Shown here in pieces: positions 57,632 through 64,000 of a stretch of 64,000 bases of DNA; the stretch's first letter is position 1; every line of letters starts with the position of its first letter. Source of the stretch: Cupriavidus pampae (GTDB lineage: Bacteria; Pseudomonadota; Gammaproteobacteria; Burkholderiales; Burkholderiaceae); NCBI RefSeq assembly GCF_914271485.1, contig NZ_CAJZAG010000008.1, forward strand, positions 402,609 to 466,608, given 5' to 3'. The notes beneath the pieces are model-generated. The model saw only the letters and a list, made by a program, of their open reading frames with translations, ran no database searches and was not told the origin of the DNA. The position numbers and the translations under genes were made by a program.

Positions 57632-58937
57632 TGGCGAGTGCCGTGACGGTATAGGCGAGGGCCTGCGCGCCGAGCAGCAACGCGGGCGCGTCGGTGTACT
57701 CGGCCGCGTTGTGGCTGATACCGCCACGACTCGGCACGAAGATCATCGCGGTTGGGCAATGGCCGGCCAGATACATCGCATCGTGGAACGCGCCCGAGGT
57801 CAGCCGCACCGGTTGGTCGTGACCCACCTGCCGCAACGCACGTGTGCAGCCGGTTTCGACCAGTGCCCGCATGTCCGCGGGGAAATGCGTGGGCGCCTGG
57901 CGGAACAGGCTCTCCACCGTGATGTCATTGCGCGTGGCGCGCAGGCCGCGCACGTCGGCGATGGCCGTCTGCAACGCCAGCTCGAAGCGATCGAGCACCG
58001 CCTCGTCCACGCAGCGCGCATCGATCGTGAACGTGACGCTGCCCGGAATCGTATTGACGGAATTGGGTGCCACCAGCCAGCGCCCGAGCGTAAGCCGCAG
58101 TTGCGTCGCGGCCTCGGCCGCTGCATACGCATAGAGCCGCTGCGCAAGCGCCACCGCGCTGGCCATCGCATCGGCGCGTTCGTCCATCGGTGTGGTGCCC
58201 GCATGCGCCATCTGGCCCATGCAGGTCACGCGGAACCAGCGCACGCTTTGAATACCGGTGACCACGCCGAGCGGCACGTTGGCGCGCTCGAGCACCGGGC
58301 CTTGCTCGATATGGAGTTCGACGCAGGATGCCATCGCACGCGCCATCGGCAACTGCGGAACGTCGGGGACCGCGGCGAGCGCGGCATCGAGCGCGTCGCC
58401 GAAGCGTACGCCGTCGCCGTCGGTGGCAGTGCGGAATGCCGTGAGGCGCGCGGGCTCGACAAACGCGCTCGATCCCATGCAACCGGGGCCGAAGCGGCTG
58501 CCTTCCTCGTTGGTCCACGCCACCACCTCGATGGCCCGTCGCGTGCGGAGCCCTGCGTCGTTGAGCGCGGCGATGACTTCGAGCCCTGCCATCACGCCAT
58601 AGGCACCATCGAGCTTGCCGCCCACAGGTTGCGTATCGGCGTGGCTGCCAGTGAGCACTGGCGGCAGCGTGTCGTCGAGACCGGCGCGGCGGAAGAACAG
58701 GTTGGCGCAGGCGTCGATACCCACCTCGCAGCCGAGCGCGCGGGCGTGCTCGATCAGATGACGGCGCGCTTCGAGGTCGATGGCGGTGAGCGTCTGACGC
58801 GAGACACCACCGTCATCACGCGCACCGAACGCGGCGAGGTCGGCGATGGCACGTTGCAGGCGCGTGTCATCGACATGGTCCTGTGCGCGTGCGGCAGATT
58901 CGGTGGCGTCGGTTTCGGTGAAGCTTAGGGAATTCAA
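57624..58937 (-). CDS. M20-family Zn-dependent amidohydrolase (allantoate amidohydrolase / N-carbamoylase type)
   Basis: This hydrolase of about 437 residues has metal-ligand motifs GSHADTQPVGGKLDGAYGV and WTNEEGSRFGPGCMGSSAF, plus the later ELHIEQGPVLE. Relatives split carbamoyl or ureido groups (allantoate, N-carbamoyl amino acids, beta-ureidopropionate). No ATG fits the N-terminus. A TTG at 58937, eight bases after GGAG, is the best start; TTG 58943 is an alternative. It lies 37 bases after the amidase and overlaps the regulator gene by 8 bases. Confidence 0.85.
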   Translation of the reverse strand: MNSLSFTETDATESAARAQDHVDDTRLQRAIADLAAFGARDDGGVSRQTLTAIDLEARRHLIEHARALGCEVGIDACANLFFRRAGLDDTLPPVLTGSHADTQPVGGKLDGAYGVMAGLEVIAALNDAGLRTRRAIEVVAWTNEEGSRFGPGCMGSSAFVEPARLTAFRTATDGDGVRFGDALDAALAAVPDVPQLPMARAMASCVELHIEQGPVLERANVPLGVVTGIQSVRWFRVTCMGQMAHAGTTPMDERADAMASAVALAQRLYAYAAAEAATQLRLTLGRWLVAPNSVNTIPGSVTFTIDARCVDEAVLDRFELALQTAIADVRGLRATRNDITVESLFRQAPTHFPADMRALVETGCTRALRQVGHDQPVRLTSGAFHDAMYLAGHCPTAMIFVPSRGGISHNAAEYTDAPALLLGAQALAYTVTALANG

Positions 58938-58974
58938 AGCCAATACTCCGGAAATACACACGTTGTGCGATCGA

Positions 58975-60261
58975 TCATTGTTCGTGCGCGATCGCGCGCT
59001 CCAGGGCATAAGCGGCCGACAGCGCGGCAACGTCGCCATACATCGGGCCGATCACGGTCACGCCCACCGGCATGCCAGCCGGGCCGACGCCGGTAGGCAC
59101 ATGCACGCACGGCAGGCCGAGCAGCGTCCACATGCGGTTGAAGAGCGGGTCGCCAGTGGCCTCGAGCCCGGCAGGTGCTTCGCCGGCGGCGCTCGGTGCG
59201 ACGATCACGTCAACGTTGGCGAAGGTGTCGGCGAGCACGCGGCGCACGTCGGCGGCCAGCCTGCGCGCGGCCACATGACGCGCACCGTCGAGCGCGTTGC
59301 CGCTCGCCAGCAACGTTGCAAAGCCCTGGCTGAAGCCATCCGCATGAGTGCGCGCCTCGGGCGCAAACGCGGCGGCGGCCTCGTACGCCATGATATCGAT
59401 CTGCGCCTGCGTGAGCTCGGCCGTGATCGCCGGCAGTGTCAGGTCGCTGACGGCGGCGCCGGCCTGTGCGAACGCACGGGTCGCGGCATCGAAAGCACCA
59501 CGGCCACCGGCATCGACGCGATCCCAGTGCGGCGTGCGGAACAGTCCCACGCGCAGAGCCTGCGTGGTCGGCGTGAGTGACAAACGCGCAAGGGCGCTGA
59601 TAAAAAACGCGGCATCGTCCACACCGCGCGCGAGCACGCCCACGGTATCGAGGCTGGGTGCGAGCGGCTTGATGCCCGCGAGCGGCAGCGTGCCGTGCGT
59701 GGGTTTGTAGCCGACCACACCGCAGAACGCGGCGGGGCGAATGATCGAACCCGCCGTCTGCGTGCCGAACGCAAACGGCACCATGCCGGCCGCCACCGCC
59801 GCGGCGGAGCCGCTCGACGAGCCACCGGGTGTGTGGGGAGTGTCGCCAGGCGCACGCGGATTGCGCGTGGGTCCGGGTTGATACGTGGCGAACTCGGTGG
59901 TCACGGTCTTGCCGAGCACCACCGCGCCGGCATCGCGCGTGGCCGCCACGACCGCTGCATCGGACTGGGGCCGATGGCCGGCGTAGATCGGCGAGCCGTA
60001 CGCGGTGGGCAGGTCCGCCGTGTCCATCAGGTCCTTCACGCCGATGGGCAGGCCGTGCAGCGCGCCGGTCGCGGGACCGGCATCGAGCTGCCGCGCGGTG
60101 ACGAGCGCGCGGTCGGCATCGACCACGGTCCACGCATGCACTTCGGGTTCCAGCGCGGCGATGCGGTCGAGGCAGGCGCGCACGAGGTCCTCGGCGCGCA
60201 GTTCGCGCCGCGCCAGCCGCATGGCAAGCGTGCGCGCGGGCAATGTCAGCAGGTCATTCAT
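58975..60261 (-). CDS. Amidase-signature family hydrolase
   Basis: This 428-residue serine amidase has the Ser-cisSer-Lys triad: Lys in LPIGVKDLMDTADLPT and the serines in HTPGGSSSGSAAAVAAGM, followed by FGTQTAGSIIRPAAFCGVVGYKP. The oxyanion and substrate loop is normal. The substrate cannot be read from sequence; AtzF/GatA-like amidases in such clusters act on allophanate-, malonamate- or aryl-amide-type compounds. It is 43 bases downstream of livF, within the transporter operon. Confidence 0.88.
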   Translation of the reverse strand: MNDLLTLPARTLAMRLARRELRAEDLVRACLDRIAALEPEVHAWTVVDADRALVTARQLDAGPATGALHGLPIGVKDLMDTADLPTAYGSPIYAGHRPQSDAAVVAATRDAGAVVLGKTVTTEFATYQPGPTRNPRAPGDTPHTPGGSSSGSAAAVAAGMVPFAFGTQTAGSIIRPAAFCGVVGYKPTHGTLPLAGIKPLAPSLDTVGVLARGVDDAAFFISALARLSLTPTTQALRVGLFRTPHWDRVDAGGRGAFDAATRAFAQAGAAVSDLTLPAITAELTQAQIDIMAYEAAAAFAPEARTHADGFSQGFATLLASGNALDGARHVAARRLAADVRRVLADTFANVDVIVAPSAAGEAPAGLEATGDPLFNRMWTLLGLPCVHVPTGVGPAGMPVGVTVIGPMYGDVAALSAAYALERAIAHEQ

Positions 60262-60304
60262 GGCGATCGATCCTTGGCTCTCTATTGGTATCTATCCGAC
60301 TCGA

Positions 60305-61012
60305 CTACCCAAAATAGGCGGCGCGCACTTCGTCGTTGCGAGACAGCGCCTCGCACGTGTCGTGCGCCACCACGCGGCCTTGCGACAACACATAACCATA
60401 GTGGGAGATCGCGAGTGTCTGACGCGCATTCTGCTCGACCAGCAGCACCGTGATGCCAAGCTGATTGATGCGCTCGATCACCTTGAAGTTCTCCTTCACG
60501 TACAGCGGCGAGAGGCCGAGCGAAGGCTCGTCGATCACCAGCAGACGGGGCTGCGCCATCAGGCCGCGACCGATCGATACCATCGCCTGCTCGCCGCCGG
60601 ACATGGTACCCGCGAGCTGCTTCGCACGCTCGCGCAGGCGCGGAAAGATCTCGTACACCTGTTCCAGCCGCTCGCGCACGCGCGGTGCATCCTTCTCCAG
60701 GAACGCGCCGAGCGCGAGATTCTCGGCCACCGACATGCGCGGAAACACCTTGCGGCCTTCGGGAATGCACGAGATGCCGCGCGCGATGATGTCGTGCGTG
60801 CGGCGTCCGGCCAGATCCTGCCCGTCCCACATCACCTGTCCCGCGCGCGGCGGGGTCAGGCCGAGGATCGCGCGGATCAGCGTGCTCTTGCCGGCGCCGT
60901 TGGCGCCGAGGATGCACGTGATCTTGCCCTCGGGCACGTCGATCGACACGTCGTGCAGCACATTGACCTTGTCATAACCCGTGGTCAGGCCACGGACGTT
61001 GAGCGTACTCAT
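60305..61012 (-). CDS. livF: Branched-chain-type ABC transporter ATP-binding protein LivF
   Basis: This 235-residue ATPase has Walker A GANGAGKSTLIRAILGL, signature MSGGEQAMVSIGRGL and Walker B RLLVIDEPSLGLSP. The short length and position after livG identify LivF. Its ATG overlaps the livG stop (ATGA), giving translational coupling. Liv-type systems outside amino-acid loci often carry urea, amides or aromatic acids, which fits the downstream amidase and hydrolase. Confidence 0.92.
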   Translation of the reverse strand: MSTLNVRGLTTGYDKVNVLHDVSIDVPEGKITCILGANGAGKSTLIRAILGLTPPRAGQVMWDGQDLAGRRTHDIIARGISCIPEGRKVFPRMSVAENLALGAFLEKDAPRVRERLEQVYEIFPRLRERAKQLAGTMSGGEQAMVSIGRGLMAQPRLLVIDEPSLGLSPLYVKENFKVIERINQLGITVLLVEQNARQTLAISHYGYVLSQGRVVAHDTCEALSRNDEVRAAYFG

Positions 61013-61791
61013 GCGGCATCCTCTCCGAGGTAGGCGGTCTGCACGGCCGGGTCGGCGGTGATCTGCGCATAGGTGCCCTCGGCGATCTTGCGGCCGTAGT
61101 TGAGCACCACGCAGCGATCGGTAATGCGCTCGATCACGTTCATCTCGTGCTCGATCAGCACCACCGTCAGATTGCCGAGTTGCGCGCGCACGTCGAGGAT
61201 GTCGCGCATCAACGCATGCGTCTCGTCGTGCGTCATGCCGGCCGACGGTTCGTCGAGCAGCAGCAGGCGCGGCTGGCTGATCAGCGCGCGGCACACCTCG
61301 ATGCGGCGACGATCGATCATGCTGAACGTGTCCACCGGTTCGAACAGACGATCCGCCAGCGGCGGGCTGAAGATCCGCAGCAGCGCCAGCACCTTTTCCA
61401 CGTACTGGTCGTACTGTGCGCGAAACGCCTTGCGGCGCAGCAGGTTGAACACGAGCCCGTGGTCCATGCGCTGGTAGTCGCCGATGACGATGTTGTCGAA
61501 CACCGTCAGTGGTAACGACAGCCGCGAGCGCTGGAACGTGCGCGCCACCCCCGCGCGATAGACCTCCTGCGGCGTCTTGCCGATGAGGTTGGTGCCGGCG
61601 TACGTGATGGTGCCGCTGGTGGCTTTGTAGAGGCCGGTCAGCACATTGAAGAACGTGGTCTTGCCGGAGCCGTTGGGGCCGAGCAGACCCAGCACTTCGC
61701 CAGCGCGAATGGTCATGTTCAGGCCATCGAGCGCGGTCAATCCACCGAAGCGCATGGTGAGGTCGCGGACTTCTGCGAGGGCCTCAGTCAT
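61009..61791 (-). CDS. livG: Branched-chain-type ABC transporter ATP-binding protein LivG
   Basis: This 260-residue ATPase has Walker A GPNGSGKTTFFNVLTGL, Q-loop region VARTFQRSRL and Walker B LLLLDEPSAGM with switch VLIEHEMNVI. The expected signature region reads FSMIDRRRIEVCRAL instead of LSGGQ-type residues, a divergence seen in some LivG proteins. The longer insertion after the Q-loop (GDYQRMDHGLVFNLLRR) is typical of LivG. It is coupled to livM upstream and livF downstream by ATGA overlaps. Confidence 0.9.
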   Translation of the reverse strand: MTEALAEVRDLTMRFGGLTALDGLNMTIRAGEVLGLLGPNGSGKTTFFNVLTGLYKATSGTITYAGTNLIGKTPQEVYRAGVARTFQRSRLSLPLTVFDNIVIGDYQRMDHGLVFNLLRRKAFRAQYDQYVEKVLALLRIFSPPLADRLFEPVDTFSMIDRRRIEVCRALISQPRLLLLDEPSAGMTHDETHALMRDILDVRAQLGNLTVVLIEHEMNVIERITDRCVVLNYGRKIAEGTYAQITADPAVQTAYLGEDAA

Positions 61792-62957
61792 TGTGACTCT
61801 CCCTGCGGCGCGCGCGCACCAAAAAACAAACGAGTCCGGCGCGGCAGCAGGCCATCGGGCCGGAACAGCAGAATCGCGATCACGAGCGCCGCGTAGAACA
61901 GGAAGCGATACTCCTGGATGAACTGCAGCTTCTCGGGCAATACCAGCACGATGATCGCGGCGGGAATCAGCCCCACCGCATTGCCAAGCCCGCCGAGAAT
62001 CACGATCGACAGCATCAGCAGCGAATCGGCGAACGTGAAGTTGTTCGGCGCGACAAAGCCGGTGACCATGCCGTACACGCTGCCCGCAATACCGGCGAAG
62101 AAGTTGCCGAGCATAAAGGCCACCACCTTCCAGCGCGCGATATGCAGGCCGAAGGTCGCGGCCGCGGTCTCGTCGGTGCGCACCACATCCATGGCCAGGC
62201 CGACCCACGACCGCTCGAGCGACTTCACCAGCGCGAACACGCCCGCGCAGATGCCGAGGCTCAGCAGCGCGTAGCTGACGTAGAACGAGGCCTCGACGCC
62301 GAACACCGAGAAGCCGTCGTTCCACGCATAACCGAACGTGCTCATGCCGGGCACCTGCATCCCCTGCGGGCCTCCGAGCACATCGTTGACCTCGATGAAT
62401 GTGCGGAACAGGATGCCGAACGCGATGGTGACGAGCGCCGCGTAGTGTCCGCGCGTGCGTAGCACGGGTGTGATCAGCAGCGATCCCACCAGCGCCGACA
62501 GCAGGCCCGAGATCACGATGATCAGCCATTGCGGCAGGCCCGTATGCGTGGCCAGCACCGCGGTGGCATAGCTACCGATGCCGAAGAACGCGGCACCCGC
62601 AAAGTTGGCGACGCCCGAGAAGCCGAACTGCAGCGTCAGGCCCAGGCACGCGGTGGTGTAGAGCAGCACCGTGCAGAGCATCAGCAGCGCGAAGTGCGTA
62701 TCGAAAAACGCGACGATCAGCGCCAGCGTGCCACCGAGTGCCCACAGCGCGGCCACGCCGGGACGCTGCGCGCTGGCCTGTTCGATCGCGGCAATCGCGC
62801 CGACGCGGCGTCCCGCGAGCGTGGCCGCTGCCGCGAGCACCAGCAGGACGCCGACCGCGAGCTGCGACTCCGCATGGAGGAACAGCCACAGATAGAGCGT
62901 GAGCACGGGGCCGGCGATGGCCAGCACGGTCTTGGAGGAAAGCGAGGATATCCGCAT
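61788..62957 (-). CDS. livM: Branched-chain-type ABC transporter permease LivM
   Basis: This 389-residue inner-membrane protein has about ten membrane segments and the LivM core TLQFGFSGVANFAGAAFFGIGSYATA, RTRGHYAALVTIAFGILFRT and the EAA-type loop RTDETAAATFGLHIARWKVVAFMLG. The chosen ATG lies 4 bases after the livH stop; a GTG 18 bases upstream overlaps livH and is possible. A long N-terminal extension of about 100 residues before the core is normal for LivM. Confidence 0.9.
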   Translation of the reverse strand: MRISSLSSKTVLAIAGPVLTLYLWLFLHAESQLAVGVLLVLAAAATLAGRRVGAIAAIEQASAQRPGVAALWALGGTLALIVAFFDTHFALLMLCTVLLYTTACLGLTLQFGFSGVANFAGAAFFGIGSYATAVLATHTGLPQWLIIVISGLLSALVGSLLITPVLRTRGHYAALVTIAFGILFRTFIEVNDVLGGPQGMQVPGMSTFGYAWNDGFSVFGVEASFYVSYALLSLGICAGVFALVKSLERSWVGLAMDVVRTDETAAATFGLHIARWKVVAFMLGNFFAGIAGSVYGMVTGFVAPNNFTFADSLLMLSIVILGGLGNAVGLIPAAIIVLVLPEKLQFIQEYRFLFYAALVIAILLFRPDGLLPRRTRLFFGARAPQGESQ

Positions 62958-62961
62958 GATG

Positions 62962-63891
62962 TCAGACCCGTTCACTGGATTTCTCGGCGATCAGGCCGGT
63001 GGGCTTCCACGCCATCAGCAGGATGACCGCGGCAAACGCGAACACATCCTTGTAGGCGCTCGGAATGTCGGGCACCAGCGCGGGCAGCAGCGCGCTGCCG
63101 ACCACCTGCAGCGCCGCGAACAGAAAGCCGCCGATGATCGCGCCGTAGATATTGCCAAGGCCGCCGAGGATGGCCGCGGCAAAGCCGATCACGCCGAGCA
63201 GCAGCCCGACGTTGAAGTTGATCTCGTTGTAATAGAGGCCGTTCATCACGCCGGCGAGTGCGGCCATCGCCGAGCCCAGCGCGAAGGTCAGCAGTACCAC
63301 GGCCTCGAAGTTGATGCCCATCAGCGTGGCGGTTTCGCCGTCCTGCGCCACCGCGCGAATCGCCATGCCGAAGCGCGTGCGGGTGATCAGCAGATGCACG
63401 CCGGTGATGATCGCGATACCGGTGCCGAGCAGGATCACGTTGTCCGCGCGCAGCGCAAAGCCACCGAGGTCGAGCGCGGCGGTAGGCAGCAGCGGTGGAA
63501 ACGGCTTGGGGTTCGAACCATCGGGGTAGAACAGCCGCACGCATTCGCGCAGTACCGTGCCGAGCATCAGCGTGGCGAGCAGCGTATTGAGCGGCGGCGC
63601 CTTGCGCAGCGGCAGGATCAGGAAGCGCGCGATCACCGCGCCGAGCAGGCCGGTCACGCAGACCGCGCATACGACCACGGCCAGCAGTTGCAGCCACGGC
63701 GCATCGATATGCAGCATCGTCAGGCCGACCGAGGCCGCGAGGCCCGCGAACGCGCCAACCATCAGCGTGTCGCCGTGCGAGAACTTGATGACATCGAGCA
63801 CGCCGAAGAACAGCGTGAAGCCAACGGCGACCATGGCGTAGATCATGCCAAGCATCAGGCCGTTGAACACGTATTGGGCAATCAGGCTCAT
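62962..63891 (-). CDS. livH: Branched-chain-type ABC transporter permease LivH
   Basis: This 309-residue inner-membrane permease has about eight membrane segments, the LivH N-terminus NGLMLGMIYAMVAVGFTLFFGVLDVIKFSHGD, and the EAA region FGMAIRAVAQDGETATLMGIN. The start MSLIAQYVF is chosen over a frame open 25 codons upstream. It is the first gene of the operon within the window. The periplasmic binding protein is not seen and may lie just past base 64000. Confidence 0.92.
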   Translation of the reverse strand: MSLIAQYVFNGLMLGMIYAMVAVGFTLFFGVLDVIKFSHGDTLMVGAFAGLAASVGLTMLHIDAPWLQLLAVVVCAVCVTGLLGAVIARFLILPLRKAPPLNTLLATLMLGTVLRECVRLFYPDGSNPKPFPPLLPTAALDLGGFALRADNVILLGTGIAIITGVHLLITRTRFGMAIRAVAQDGETATLMGINFEAVVLLTFALGSAMAALAGVMNGLYYNEINFNVGLLLGVIGFAAAILGGLGNIYGAIIGGFLFAALQVVGSALLPALVPDIPSAYKDVFAFAAVILLMAWKPTGLIAEKSSERV

Positions 63892-64000
63892 CGGAAATCC
63901 GGTCACGGAGGGGAAAGGCGTGGCGGCGCGCCAGGGGGCCGGCACCACGACAGACAGGCCCCGCATCAGTCGGCGCGTTCAGGCCCGCCCGCGGCTTAAT
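63892..64000. other. Window edge upstream of livH
   Basis: These 109 bases are GC-rich with no recognisable gene or clear promoter. They may be the start of a longer intergenic region or the 3' end of an upstream liv binding-protein operon member. Nothing more can be supported. Confidence 0.3.

Overview
This 64 kb window is GC-rich, densely coded chromosomal DNA from a betaproteobacterium of the family Burkholderiaceae, most likely Cupriavidus or a close relative. The evidence is the gene order gyrA-serC-pheA-tyrA-aroA-cmk-rpsA-ihfB-lapA-lapB, the block trxB/ftsK-lolA...rarA-serS, a tmRNA encoding the tag ANDERYALAA, and tandem cyanophycin synthetases. The species call is inference; no database was searched. 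I saw no phage, insertion sequence or CRISPR array.

Region 1 (1-14.8 kb) is a housekeeping block: the end of NAD synthase, a PII protein, a TRIC-type membrane protein, an Smr protein, thioredoxin reductase, FtsK, LolA, RarA, SerS and a tRNA-Ser(CGA). Between lolA and rarA, neighbours in many proteobacteria, lie a small lipoprotein gene and a ferric-iron ABC system (fbpA, fbpB, fbpC). The iron genes are split over both strands and include a HEAT-like protein of unknown role.

Region 2 (15-30.5 kb) is accessory metabolism. It holds a CNNM/CBS membrane protein, a LysR regulator divergent from a D-amino-acid dehydrogenase, and two amino-acid binding proteins plus a permease without an ATPase. The cyanophycin locus follows: cphA and cphA' on the minus strand, divergent from an ABC exporter carrying a zinc ribbon and a DUF1854 protein. 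Cyanophycin is a nitrogen-storage polymer of aspartate and arginine. The role of the ABC/DUF1854 pair is unknown and is the best candidate here for a poorly described system.

Region 3 (30.8-37.4 kb) holds an orphan CsgG-like lipoprotein, a cytochrome c, an SDR oxidoreductase with a divergent LysR regulator, and a four-gene lipoprotein operon (CsgG, PEGA-like, DUF4810, DUF799) resembling the Neisseria GNA1162 cluster.

Region 4 (37.4-56.9 kb) is again housekeeping: tmRNA, gph, ubiG, ompA, gyrA, then the serine/aromatic supraoperon running into rpsA, ihfB, lapAB and heptose/UDP-glucuronate genes for the cell envelope. A 13-codon ORF sits where related supraoperons carry an aminotransferase gene, and the rpsA leader has several hairpins.

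Region 5 (56.9-64 kb) is one minus-strand operon: LivHMGF transporter, amidase, M20-type amidohydrolase and an XRE-cupin regulator, probably for uptake and hydrolysis of an amide or ureido compound. Its binding-protein gene is not in the window.
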